From Lewinellaceae bacterium (lineage in GTDB: Bacteria; Bacteroidota; Bacteroidia; Chitinophagales; Saprospiraceae): DNA of 64,000 bases. The notes under the pieces are model-generated. The model was not told the DNA's origin, did no database searches, and was given only the letters and a program-made list of their open reading frames with translations. Made by a program: the position numbers and the translations under genes. Below, piece after piece: positions 38,842 to 49,621 of the stretch; the stretch's first letter is position 1, and each line of letters opens with the position of its first letter. The stretch lies in assembly GCA_020636355.1 (NCBI GenBank), contig JACJYB010000005.1:248001-312000 (forward strand), read 5' to 3'.

Positions 38842-40892
38842 ATGAAAAAACACACCAAAAACTATTCCCTTACCTGATAATTTTATTATTCCTCAGTTTA
38901 AACACAAATGCCCAACAAGCTGTAGTGCCCTCATTTGAAGCGGTATTGTCCCTGCAATCCGTGCGCAATGCTACGATCTCACCCGATGGCAAGCAGGTAG
39001 TGTATGAAGTAACCTCTACCGATTGGGAAGACAACCGGTACGACACTGAGCTTTGGCTATCCAGGGATGGCGCTACTCCATTTCCTCTGACAAATAATGC
39101 CAAAGGAAATAGTAATAACGCCAAATGGTCCCCGGACAGTCAATGGATTGCCTACCTAACCAAAAAAAGAGGACCATACCCAGATTTATGCGATGCGGCT
39201 CGCCGGCGGAGAATCATTTCCGGTTACGAACTGTATGGGTGATGTTCAGGATTTTGAATGGTCACCGGACGGGAAAAAGCTTTTATTCCTCCTTGCCGAA
39301 GATAAAGAGAAAGAAAAAAAAACGCGCAGTTCCAGATTTGGTGAATATGCAGAAGAAGATGCGGAATTTCTTCTCTCCCGTTTGTGGATAACGGCCTTTG
39401 AGCCTGAAGACTGGGAAACCCAAACCTGGCCGGGCAAAATCCAGGACAGTGTAAAATTAAAGCAAAAAACCAGGATCCTGCTTGACAGTGTCCCCTATAC
39501 CATCAGCCGGTTTTTTGTGGTCCCCGGATGGAACCCGGGTGGCCATCCAGCATCAACCGGACCCGATGATCAATTCATTTTTCCACTCCGACATAGCGCT
39601 TTTGGATCCCGCATCCGGAATAGTCACCCCGCTTATCCATAATCCAAGCTTTGACGGCCTGATAGACTGGTCCCCGGATGGGCAATCCATCCTGTACCAA
39701 ACAGCCTTGGACGACTCCACATCCAATTATTACCGCAATGGCGAATTGTATATCACAGACCTGACAGGTAAAAAACGAACCAGAGTTGCAGCAAATTTTG
39801 ATGAAGAGTTTTCCAGCATGAACTGGGTTGAGAATGGTATTTACGCCACCGCTTATCAGAAGACTCGTAGGATGTTGTGGCGTATTGACCCGGCCCTTCC
39901 TGATGAGGTACAGGCGTTCATCACCAGCCCCGACCGCATCAACGATTTTTCGATTACGGAGGATGGCAAGCATCTTGCTTACATAGGATCTTCACCGGAT
40001 CAATTGGATGAGATCTATGTCAAAGCAGCAGGACAACCTGAAATCCAAATCACACACAACACCAACCAGATCAGTGGCTGGAAGGTGGCCGATGGGGACG
40101 TCATTCAATGGGCCAGTAAAGATGGTGCACAGATTGAAGGGGTCCTGATGAAACCAGCCGATTACAATCCGGCTAAAAAATACCCTTTACTGGTGGTCAT
40201 CCATGGAGGCCCGACCGGGATTTCATTACCCGCACCGCTCACTTCCTATGTTTACCCCATCACCCAGTGGCTGGCAAAAGGAGCACTTGTTCTAATGCCA
40301 AACTATCGCGGATCAGCGGGTTATGGAGAAGGCTTCCGATCACTGAATGTACGTAACCTCGGAGTTGGCGATGCCTGGGATGTCCTTTCGGGTGTGGATT
40401 ACCTGATAGAAAGAGGCATGGTAGATCCGGACAGCATGGGCTGTATGGGATGGAGTCAGGGAGGATACATATCGGCTTTTCTTACGACCAATACCGATCG
40501 TTTTAAAGCCATATCCGTAGGGGCCGGCATATCCGACTGGATGACCTATTACGTAAATACGGATATTCATCCGTTTACGCGTCAGTACCTGAAATCCACC
40601 CCTGGAGTGATCCGGAATTTACGCTTTGACCTCACCCATCACAACCATCAACCAGGCCAAGACCCCTACGTTGATCCAGCATGGAGAATTTGACCGTCGG
40701 GTTCCGATCGCCAACGGGTATGAACTCTATCAGGGACTGCAAGATGTCGGTGTACCCGTTAAGATGATGGTTTACAAAGGTTTTGGCCACGGCATCACCA
40801 AACCAAAAGAGCGTCTTGCAGCCACCTGGCACAACTGGCAATGGTTCGGGAAATACATCTGGGGCGAAGAACTATCGATGCCTGAAAAGTAA
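38842..40892 (+). CDS. Secreted S9 family (prolyl oligopeptidase/acylaminoacyl) peptidase (frameshifted)
   Basis: About 680 residues. Signal peptide region restored by one added base near 38876 (LIILLFLSLNTNAQQ). N-terminal beta-propeller: ATISPDGKQVVYEV, WSPDSQWIAYLT, WSPDGKKLLFLL, WSPDGQSILYQT. C-terminal alpha/beta-hydrolase: LLVVIHGGPTGI, VLMPNYRGSAGYGEGFRS, GCMGWSQGGYISAFLTT with the nucleophile Ser, LIQHGEFDRRVPIANGYELY with the Asp and GFGHGITKPKERLAA with the His. Further breaks near 39200, 39500 and 40640. Degrades oligopeptides in the periplasm. Converges on the module array, 93 bases from its last stop codon. Confidence 0.85.
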
Positions 40893-40985
40893 GTGGCTGC
40901 ATGCAGTGTGGTCAACTACCGGCTGAATTTTGGGTGTGCCGATAAGCTCCCTGCGGAGTTGCTTCTCAGGTCCACAATTTGCCTT

Positions 40986-41928
40986 TCACCGGATCAGGGT
41001 AATCGTCCCCTGGTCCCGCACCCCACCATCAGGAGTCAAGCCATTCATCCGGAATACATAAACCCCTACCGGTGCCATCGACTGCCCTACCCTGCCATCC
41101 CACGAAGCGGAAGGGTCCCGGGTAGAAAACACGAGGGTGCCCCAACGATCCCAGATCTGCCATGAAAAAGTGGATAACGTACAGTTGGTTTGAATGGCCA
41201 ATACATCATTGTGTCCATCCCCATTTGGGCTAAAAATATTGGGTACATAAACGCGGCAATCTTCACAATATCCGGCTACTACTTGCATACTATCCCGGAA
41301 TAGACATCCTTGATCCAGGTAATCCAACCAATAAACCCCAGGCCCGTCCAGAATATGGTGAGGATTTATACTGCCATCATCCCATCCCACGATATCATAT
41401 GGGATGTCAAGCTCTAATGTCTCACCTTCACACAAAGAGAGATCATCAGGTAGTACCGGCTGAAAAGAAACCTCCTGAACAATGGTGGTATCCTGAACCA
41501 CACACCCACTGTCCTGGATGGCAACCCAATACGTACCCGCCTGACGGATGGAATACGGATTTTCCAGCGACCCATCCTGCCAACGAAAATCAAAGTCTCC
41601 GGGAAGTGAAATAACGATGGAATCCCCAGGGCACAACAAAGTATCCTGAGGTATATCCAAACCCTCAACCCACTTTGGTTCTACAACCATTGTATCGTAG
41701 AAGGTGCAATTACCGCGCTCTATCTGCGCCCAGTACTTCCCGGTTTAGTAATCGTATACAGCGAATCCGTGGATCCATCCTGCCATAAAAACGGTCACCC
41801 AGCGATCCAAGGTCCATCCGGATGGCATCTCCTGCACATAGAAGGGTATCGGAAAGTAAAAAGTCGAATCCTTGGATGAGGGTGGGTCAGGAAGTACGAG
41901 GGGATTGTTTAAGGAGTAACTAAATCCA
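40986..41928. repeat. Module 3'-end repeat, copy 1
   Basis: About 940 bp coding for the PKD-like repeats and CHU_C tail. Nearly identical copies lie at 44219-45150 and 47437-48370 and a truncated one at 53729-54125, all in the same direction; differences are a few substitutions and single-base indels. The sequence beyond (N-terminal side of the gene) is unrelated at the base level between copies. Confidence 0.85.
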
Positions 41929-43107
41929 CTTACTATCTTAATATCCGGATTTTCTAAATAAAATCTATCTACAAATTGACAAAGTTGAGCGGTTTCATTC
42001 GGCCTTAATATCGCACTTAATTTTCTACTATTAGATATATATACTAATCCGTCAGGGCCAATAACCATATGGGATCTTAAACCTACACCAAAACCTTTTT
42101 CAATAAATTGTTTTGATCTCAAAATCGAATCCTGATTTAACACATTTACATTATACTGATAATATAAAGTGCTTGTATCATACTGTGAAGCAGACAATGG
42201 GTGAGCTGTTTCACCAATATACACTTTAGATCCATCCGGAGAAAAACAACCAAAACTCTGAGATAAACTGTCCTGCGCAACTTCCAACGAAGCTAGAAAT
42301 TCTAGTTTCCCAGTATTCTTATTAAATGAAAATAGTTCAGCGAAATTATCTTTTCCTCCACATGTTAATATTCTACTCTGATCTAATGATACACTTAAGC
42401 TTCCTTCGGGAAGCAACGTTTTATAAGTCATATTTGTCCCTACTATATATGATCCAACATCAGAAAAAACAGGTTCGTGAATTCCCTTGTCATCAATTTC
42501 AAATGCAAACGTATCGATTTGAATTCATTTCGTGAGAGAGTAACCAGATAGAACCACATACTCCTCTGACTAACACTAATTTACCAACAAGACCTGAGTA
42601 TAATTTTACGAATTTCTTGTCTTCAAGCATTCCACCCTTACCATTATTCAAACCCATATCTATGATAGAAAAATATAATTCTCCTGGAAGATATTTTATA
42701 CTATAATCTGAACCATAGCTTACAAAGCCATTTTTAAGGGAAAACAAATAATATTGATTTACTTCTCCCGGTATCTTAGCGCTAACACAAGGCATCGGAG
42801 AAAAATTGGATATTTCTAACGATTCAGATCCTTGCATAATTTGGAATGAACTATCAAAAACCGTATAGCCATTACTTATGTAAAGTAGAGATCCATTCGT
42901 ATCACTTACGACAGAATTTGGGGCATCAGATTCAACCTGAAACAATGTTGCTCTTACCTTTTTATCACTTATATAACTAATAGTTGGAGGTCTAGTATTA
43001 AAATTTACAAAATTGCCAAAACCCAAATACCAAATATTGTTTTGCATTTGAGCAAATCCAACGATTGGGACTAAAAACAAAACCAAAACGAAGCAGACTC
43101 TCAACAT
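40986..43107 (-). CDS. Module 1 large protein: T9SS type B secreted, propeller-like (frameshifted)
   Basis: About 700 residues. Signal peptide VCFVLVLFLVPIVGFAQ, then the array signature MQNNIWYLGFGNFVNFN and SNGYTVFDSSFQIMQGSES. The middle carries propeller-like repeats such as LSQSFGCFSPDGSKVYIGET and SHMVIGPDGLVYISNSRKLS. Then two PKD-like repeats of the form 'CPGDS.......W.DGS....Y.....G.YW': DSIVISLPGDFDFRWQDGSL and ELDIPYDIVGWDDGS. The C-terminus VYVPNIFSPNGDGHNDVLAI with WQIWDRWGTLVFSTRD is the CHU_C domain, the type B T9SS signal. Breaks near 42500 and 41700-41750. Ends TITLIR. Function unknown; exported or surface displayed. Confidence 0.78.
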
Positions 43108-43121
43108 TTCGAATTAAATAT

Positions 43122-43144
43122 GCATGCCCGAAAAACGGGCATGC
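43122..43144. other. Intercistronic hairpin, module 1
   Basis: GCATGCCCG / CGGGCATGC, a perfect 9-bp stem with loop AAAAA, in the 61-base gap between the lipoprotein and the large gene. Hairpins of different sequence occupy the same place in the other three modules. Confidence 0.75.
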
Positions 43145-43168
43145 TTTAGATACTTTAATTTAAAATGA

Positions 43169-43729
43169 TTACCAATTACAATAATATTGCATCCAATAAT
43201 AATTCATGACTGCAATGTCATATGTTGATAACAACGGATCATAACTTTCAAGATAATATGACAATGTTCCATAATTTTCTGATTCATTTGATGGTGGATC
43301 ATATTCAAGTATCACCTTCCTTGCTAAGACTCCATCCCCTGAATCTGAATAACCATTACCATTCATGTCGCAGAGGAATTCATACCAAGGATCAGGATAA
43401 CATGCATACGTTCTAGCTTCCAAGTTAGCTGGTTTAGGAATTCGTTGACCTGCCAATAAAAGTTGATAGTCTGAATCAGATATTTGAAGATCTGTAGCAC
43501 TCAAAGGATCTAAACCAGACTGTATCAAAGCTTCATTCAACTCTTTCAATGTTGGAGGCTTAACTTTTATATCCAAATTCTCCCGATTCTTCTTCCACGC
43601 CTCAAACTGCGCTTGTAAGTCTTTATTTCCTATTTGCGGTTCTGTGGTCTTTCCCACTTCATTTTCCTTTGTACATGAAGTGACTGCGAGTACCATCGCC
43701 AAAATCATTAAAATTAAAACGTGTCTCAT
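43169..43729 (-). CDS. Module 1 lipoprotein with EF-hand/dockerin-like loop
   Basis: 186 residues. Lipobox signal HVLILMILAMVLAVTSC, a conserved linker KENEVGKTTEPQIGNKDLQA with QFEAWKKN, a helical part (LKELNEALIQSGLDPLSATD), then CYPDPWYEFLCDMNGNGYSD SGD: a perfect 12-residue calcium-binding loop (Asp1, Asn3, Asn5, Gly6, Asp9, Asp12) followed by GVLARKVIL, as in one dockerin repeat, and SNESENYGTLSYYLESYDPL. Ends YYCNW. Probably surface-exposed and calcium-binding. First 60 residues are almost identical in modules 1-3, the rest diverges. Partner role for the following T9SS protein is inference. Confidence 0.78.
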   Translation of the reverse strand: MRHVLILMILAMVLAVTSCTKENEVGKTTEPQIGNKDLQAQFEAWKKNRENLDIKVKPPTLKELNEALIQSGLDPLSATDLQISDSDYQLLLAGQRIPKPANLEARTYACYPDPWYEFLCDMNGNGYSDSGDGVLARKVILEYDPPSNESENYGTLSYYLESYDPLLSTYDIAVMNYYWMQYYCNW

Positions 43730-44218
43730 AACTAGAATATTTAAAAAGCGACATAACGACCTACTCTATTCACGGATTTTCGGTGACCTCCGTAGCTATG
43801 AAACTGGCCAGTATCCGATTAGCTATCTCTTCAAGACGCTTATCCGGCGCATCCTGGCTGCTTACTCTTTTTAGTTGAGGATGTTGGGCTTCTTGATTCG
43901 CAGGTACACTTCTATGACGCAAAAAAAAAAAAAGATATTGTAAGTCTGTAATTATTTAACATAAATCAGTGGAATACCGTTTAGCCAACGCGAAAAGGGC
44001 TCGTTTAAGGCCTATATCGCTGAATTTCAGACAACAGTGTAGAAACAGAAGGATGGTTATTTATACCGATATACCCTGCCAAGGGGATAAAGATCATTTC
44101 GAAAGACCACTTGTCCTTGATCTCAATGCAGTCACAAATGGATTGAATAGGGAGTAAGAGATCATTAGGCCTCAGGAGAGCCACACCTGCATCCCCACCT
44201 AAGGCAACTTTATTCATA
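43730..44218. repeat. Module leader repeat, copy 1
   Basis: 489 bp between module 1 lipoprotein and the module 2 large gene end. Practically identical to 46948-47436 (differences: a run of 13 instead of 14 A at 43921, and GGGG instead of GGG near 44086). Holds the promoter/leader of module 1. On the minus strand a short ORF beginning ATG TTA AAT AAT runs into the T tract, and the 150 bases before the lipoprotein start are the part best conserved in all four copies. Confidence 0.8.
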
Positions 44219-45150
44219 TCACCGGATCAGGGTAATCGTCCCCTGGTCCCGCACCTCACCATTAGGAGTCAAGCCATTCATCCGGAATACATAAACCCCT
44301 ACCGGTGCCATAGACTGCCCTACCCTGCCATCCCACGAAGCGGAAGGGTCCCGGTAGAAAACACGAGGGTGCCCCAACGATCCCAAATCTGCCATGAAAA
44401 AGTGGATAACGTACAGTTGGTTTGAATGGCCAATACATCATTGTGTCCATCCCCATTTGGACTAAAAATATTGGGTACATAAACGCGGCAATCTTCACAA
44501 TATCCGGCTACTACTTGCATACTATCCCGGAATAGACATCCTTGATCCAGGTAATCCAGCCAATAAACCCCAGGCCCGTCCAGAATACGGTGAGGATCTA
44601 TACTGCCATCATCCCATCCCACGATATCATATGGAATATCAAGCTCTAATGTCTCACCTTCACACAAAGATAGAGCATCAGGTAGTACCGGCTGAAAAGA
44701 AACGTCCTGAACAATGGTGGTATCCTGAACCACACACCCACTGTCCTGGATGGCAACCCAATACGTGCCCGCCTGACGGATGGAATACGGATTTTCCAGT
44801 GACCCATCCTGCCAACGAAAATCAAAGTCTCCGGGAAGTGAAATAATGATGGAATCCCCGGGCACAACAAAGTATCCTGAGGTATATCCAAACCCTCAAC
44901 CCACTTTGGTTCTACAACCATTGTATCGTAGAAGGTGCAATTACCACGCTCTACCTGCGCCCAGTACTTCCCGGTTTAGTAATCGTATACAGCGCATCCG
45001 TGGATCCATCCTGCCATAAAAAACGGTCACCCAGCGATCCAAGGTCCATCCGGATGGCATCTCCTGCACATAGAAGGGTATCGGAAAGTAAAAATGTTGA
45101 ATCCCGGAATGAGGGTGGGTCGGGAAGTACGAGGGGATTGTTTAGGGAGA
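44219..45150. repeat. Module 3'-end repeat, copy 2
   Basis: Direct repeat of 40986-41928 and 47437-48370. Closest to copy 3: both have ATTAGGAGTC where copy 1 has ATCAGGAGTC near the stop, and the same one-base deletion in the CCCC-GGGC segment. Confidence 0.85.
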
Positions 45151-46319
45151 ACCATCCCCCAATATATGCGCTGTCTACGTTTTCAATAAATTGAGGATAT
45201 TGGTCATTCGGATTTTGAATAGCCCCTAACCATCCGCCTGTTATAAAATATAAATTACTATCAGGCCCCACTTGAATTACACCATTTCTGGAATTTCTTG
45301 CTGACTCCCCAATATTTCTTCTTCGAATTAACTATTTCCAGTTCTGTATATGTCTCCAAATCATACTGCCAAAAAGTTGTTGTCGTATCGTCCTTCTCTA
45401 ACTTATGATTTGTTTCTCCAATATATATTTTTCGTGAGTCAGGTGAAAAGCATCCAAAATTATGTGACAAACTGTCTTGTTTTACTGGAAGTGAAATGGG
45501 ATTAGACACGACACCTGTTTCTTGATCAAAAGATAGTATTTCTGCAAAATTATCTTTTCCTCCACAAACCAATAATTTTTTATAATCAGGTGAGACACTC
45601 AGTAAGCCCTCAGAAAATTTATACAAGTTTTCTTTGTTTGGTACTGAACTTGTTATTAAATGTCCAACTTCTGAAACAACAGGATTATGAATCCCAATAT
45701 TGTCTATTTTGAAACTCAAAAGTTTCTTGAATCTACTTCATGCGTAATCAACCAAATACCTCCGCAATTTGCTCTAGCCAGAACCATTTTGCTTGTAAGT
45801 CCACCTCTAATAAAGTCCGATCTTGCCGTATCGACAATCCCCAATCCGTTATTTCCCGACATATCAATGGTGACTCGATACAGCTTACCATCAATATATT
45901 TTGCTATGCCATTTAGGCCGCTAAAGGATCTTCCACCTTTAAGTTGAAACAAATAGTACATTTGCGCCTCTCCAGGCATCTTCAAACTAACCGCTGGCAT
46001 CATTGGATTAATGGTCACATCAATAGAATCGCTATTCTTCATTCTTGTATAAGTCCGATCAATTATTTGATAACCATTTGTCAAGAAGAGCAAATCTCCA
46101 GTTGAATCACATACTACTGAATTCAATCCTACAGTCTCTATGTAAGTAATCTTTTTTGCGATTATTAAGTTCAGTCTCGTAAATTGCATCCGCTGGCACG
46201 TTATTAAAATTTAACAAATGAGCTCGCCCGATATACCAAATATTATTTTCTTTTTGAGCAAAAAGAGAATACGCCATTAAAAGAAGGCAACAAATATTAG
46301 AGCATTTCCACATACACAA
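44219..46319 (-). CDS. Module 2 large protein: T9SS type B secreted, propeller-like (many frameshifts)
   Basis: Same layout as module 1. Signal peptide WKCSNICCLLLMAYSLFAQ, then KENNIWYIGRAHLLNFNNVP, LTNGYQIIDRTYTRMKNSDS, MYYLFQLKGGRSFSGLNG, LARANCGGIWLITHEVDS, LLVCGGKDNFAEILSFDQET and SHNFGCFSPDSRKIYIGETN. The PKD-like repeats and CHU_C tail are those of the shared 3' repeat. Breaks near 46150, 45715, 45265, 44975, 44868 and 44345. The break at 44868 (one base missing in CCCCAGGGC of module 1) is also present at the matching place in module 3, so at least this one may be a true shared mutation. Start could be 46319 or 46313. Confidence 0.72.
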
Positions 46320-46326
46320 TCGAAAG

Positions 46327-46362
46327 AAAAAAGGAGCGGCTCATTTCTTGAACCACTCCTTT
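46327..46362 (-). terminator. Intercistronic hairpin, module 2 (terminator-like)
   Basis: An imperfect long stem (AAAGGAG...TCA with TGA...CTCCTTT, loop TTTCT) in the 52-base gap between lipoprotein and large gene; on the minus strand it is followed by six T. This would attenuate transcription from the lipoprotein gene into the large gene. Confidence 0.65.
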
Positions 46363-46371
46363 CATTATTCA

Positions 46372-46947
46372 TTAACAATATGTATTCAAATACCGAAAAT
46401 TGTATGCGACTGCAATGTCGTATGTCGACAAATATTCATTGATGCTTAATATCTCATAAGACACATAACCAAAATTTTCAGATTCGTTAGATGGAGGCAC
46501 TTCTCCTAAGATGACATCTCTAATTTCCGTAATATCATCTTGATCAAAATCTCCATCTTGATTGTAATCAATCAGGAACATGACCCAATAGTCCTGAGAA
46601 TTCACTGGTGGATAACAGTAGGATGTTCTCAATGAAAGTTTATCAGAATTATCTTCTAATGGAAAACCATTCATTAAGCGATTAAAAGCTTCTTCTGAAA
46701 CCCCGAATTCCTCTGCCGAAAATGGCGGTTGCCCGTCTTCGACCAGTTGGTCATTAATTTCCTTCAAACTCATAGGTGTTGCATCAAATGTTTTGTCCTT
46801 GTATTTATCCATCCACGCCTCAAACTGCGCTTGTAAGTCTTTATTTTCAATTTGCGGTTCAGTGGTCTTTCCCACTTCATTTTCCTTTGTACATGAAGTG
46901 ACTGCGAGTACCATCGCCAGGAGCATTAAAATTAAAACGTGTCTCAT
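46372..46947 (-). CDS. Module 2 lipoprotein with EF-hand/dockerin-like loop
   Basis: 191 residues, intact. Lipobox signal as in module 1 (LLAMVLAVTSC), linker KENEVGKTTEPQIENKDLQA, helical part MSLKEINDQLVEDGQPPFSA with EEFGVSEEAFNRLMNG, then FLIDYNQDGDFDQDDITEIR: calcium loop Asp1, Asn3, Asp5, Gly6, Asp9, Asp12, followed by DVILGEVPPSNESENFGYVS. Ends NFRYLNTYC. Clearly homologous to the module 1 and 3 lipoproteins but divergent after the linker. Confidence 0.8.
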   Translation of the reverse strand: MRHVLILMLLAMVLAVTSCTKENEVGKTTEPQIENKDLQAQFEAWMDKYKDKTFDATPMSLKEINDQLVEDGQPPFSAEEFGVSEEAFNRLMNGFPLEDNSDKLSLRTSYCYPPVNSQDYWVMFLIDYNQDGDFDQDDITEIRDVILGEVPPSNESENFGYVSYEILSINEYLSTYDIAVAYNFRYLNTYC

Positions 46948-47436
46948 AACTAGAATATTTAAAAAGCGACATAACGACCTACTCTATTCACGGATTTTCG
47001 GTGACCTCCGTAGCTATGAAACTGGCCAGTATCCGATTAGCTATCTCTTCAAGACGCTTATCCGGCGCATCCTGGCTGCTTACTCTTTTTAGTTGAGGAT
47101 GTTGGGCTTCTTGATTCGCAGGTACACTTCTATGACGCAAAAAAAAAAAAAAGATATTGTAAGTCTGTAATTATTTAACATAAATCAGTGGAATACCGTT
47201 TAGCCAACGCGAAAAGGGCTCGTTTAAGGCCTATATCGCTGAATTTCAGACAACAGTGTAGAAACAGAAGGATGGTTATTTATACCGATATACCCTGCCA
47301 AGGGATAAAGATCATTTCGAAAGACCACTTGTCCTTGATCTCAATGCAGTCACAAATGGATTGAATAGGGAGTAAGAGATCATTAGGCCTCAGGAGAGCC
47401 ACACCTGCATCCCCACCTAAGGCAACTTTATTCATA
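46948..47436. repeat. Module leader repeat, copy 2
   Basis: 489 bp, near-identical to 43730-44218; 14-A run at 47139-47152. Same position relative to the module 2 lipoprotein start. Confidence 0.8.
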
Positions 47437-48370
47437 TCACCGGATCAGGGTAATCGTCCCCTGGTCCCGCACCTCACCATTAGGAGTCAAGCCATTCATC
47501 CGGAATACACATAACCCCTACCGGTGCCATAGACTGCCCTACCCTGCCATCCCACGAAGCGGAAGGGTCCCGGGTAGAAAACACGAGGGTGCCCCAACGA
47601 TCCCAAATCTGCCATGAAAAAGTGGATAACGTACAGTTGGTTTGAATGGCCAATACATCATTGTGTCCATCCCCATTTGGACTAAAAATATTGGGTACAT
47701 AAACGCGGCAATCTTCACAATATCCGGCTACTACTTGCATACTATCCCGGAATAGACATTCTTGATCCAGGTAATCCAGCCAATAAACCCCAGGCCCGTC
47801 CAGAATACGGTGAGGATCTATACTGCCATCATCCCATCCCACGATATCATATGGAATATCAAGCTCTAATGTCTCACCTTCACACAAAGATAGAGCATCA
47901 GGTAGTACCGGCTGAAAAGAAACGTCCTGAACAATGGTGGTATCCTGAACCACACACCCACTGTCCTGGATGGCAACCCAATACGTGCCCGCCTGACGGA
48001 TGGAATACGGATTTTCCAGTGACCCATCCTGCCAACGAAAATCAAAGTCTCCGGGAAGTGAAATAATGATGGAATCCCCCGGCACAACAAAGTATCCTGA
48101 GGTATATCCAAACCCTCAACCCACTTTGGATCTACAACCATTGTATCGTAGAAGGTGCAATTACCGCGCTCTACCTGTGCCCAGTACTTCCCGGGTTTAG
48201 TAATCGTATACAGCGCATCCGTGGATCCATCCTGCCATAAAAAACGGTCACCCAGCGATCCAAGGTCCATCCGGATGGCATCTCTTGCACATAGAAGGGT
48301 ATCGGAAAGTAAAAAGTCGAATCCTTGGATGAGGGTGGGTCGGGAAGTACGAGGGGATTGTTTAGGGAAT
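47437..48370. repeat. Module 3'-end repeat, copy 3
   Basis: Direct repeat of 40986-41928 and 44219-45150; near-identical to copy 2 with scattered single-base changes. Confidence 0.85.
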
Positions 48371-49570
48371 AATTAAATCCACTAGCAAGAAATTGTGTAG
48401 TGTCTTCTGAATAAAACCAATCAACAAAATTACATTGACCTCCTGTAGCCTCAGGACTAAGGATGACACTTAACTTACGGCCTGTAGTAGTATAAATTCG
48501 GTCATCAAGACCTAGCATCATGTGGGAATTTCTCGCCTCCCCAAAACCTTTTCCAATAAAAGTTTTGGTAACATTAATTTGATCCTCCAGGTTACTGGAA
48601 ATATCAAACTGATAATAAAAAGTACTTGTATCATAAGGCACTAAATCCGAAAACACATTATGTGTTTCCCCAAGATATAATTTAGTCCCATCCGGCGAGA
48701 AACAACCAAAGTTTTGAGAAAGACTATCATTCATTACGTTCAATGAAATAGGGTTAGAAACTTTACCACTTTTGTAATCAAAATCAAATAACTCAACAAT
48801 GTTATCCTTGCCTCCGCAAAGTAAAATTTTTGAGTAGTCTTTAGAAATGGCCATCATTCCTTCAGGATAAACCTTAGCATAATCACTATTGGCCACAGAT
48901 GATAGTTTAGATCCTACAGACGAGATAACTGGCGATTGAATACCATCTGCATTTATTTCAATAACCACAAAATCATTTGAGTTCGCTTTATGTGTAATCA
49001 CCCAAATTGAACCACAAATACCTTTAGCAACAACAAGTTTACTGGTTAAACTGTCTATGATGGGAATGAACAAACGCGACTCGGAAATGGCACCTAATCC
49101 GCTATCCAAACGCATATCAATGACCGAATAAAATAAATTTCCGAATAAATAAGCTGGCTTAAAAATTTCCCCATAATATTCGAATCCATCTTTTAAAGAA
49201 AATAAATAATACTTCAATGAGTCATCTGGGAAACGAACAGTGACAACTGGCATTGGAGGATGCGGCGAAACATGGATTGTGTCACTGCCAGGTAAAATTC
49301 AAAATTCCTATTCAGAAATGTATATCCGTTTGAAGAAAACAGAATATTCCCTTGATTATCGCAAACAACAGAATTAGGCGCTAAGGCATCAAAATAAAAA
49401 ATTGATTTACCACTCCTTAGAATCTCATCCCTCCTATATATTTTAGTTGGTGAATTATTGAAATCAATAAAATTTCCTGAACCCAAATACCAAATATTAT
49501 TCTCTCTCTGCGCGAACAATGGTAGAGTAGCAATTATTTCAACTACAAAGAAAATAACAATTCGTACCAT
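47437..49570 (-). CDS. Module 3 large protein: T9SS type B secreted, propeller-like (frameshifted)
   Basis: N-terminal signal (VVEIIATLPLFAQ), RENNIWYLGSGNFIDFNNSP, SVVCDNQGNILFSSNGYTFL, then PDDSLKYYLFSLKDGFEYYG, LVVAKGICGSIWVITHKANS, ILLCGGKDNIVELFDFDYKS, LSQNFGCFSPDGTKLYLGET, MLGLDDRIYTTTGRKLSVIL and the shared PKD-like and CHU_C parts. ITKPGKYWAQ is in frame here although it is broken in modules 1 and 2. Breaks near 49240, 48300, 48080 and 47510. Expected exported type B T9SS substrate. The N-terminal two thirds resemble module 1 more than module 4. Confidence 0.75.
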
Positions 49571-49582
49571 AGATATAAACTA

Positions 49583-49607
49583 GCAGGTTAGCCAGGCGCC
49601 AACCTGC
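49583..49607. other. Intercistronic hairpin, module 3
   Basis: GCAGGTT (49583-49589) with AACCTGC (49601-49607), 7-bp stem, in the 51-base gap between lipoprotein and large gene. Confidence 0.6.
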
Positions 49608-49621
49608 CAATTAGAGAAATG

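Noticed and set aside
43644..43874. Plus-strand ORFs repeated in the array leaders (for example 43644-43874, 46793-47092)
   Set aside because: They run antisense to the lipoprotein start and repeat only because the underlying DNA is duplicated; composition is not protein-like.
43730..43930. Resemblance of the module leader to a cobalamin riboswitch (GAAAATCC and AGCCAGGA on the transcript)
   Set aside because: The two motifs occur in the opposite order to the cobalamin aptamer and the rest of the core is missing.
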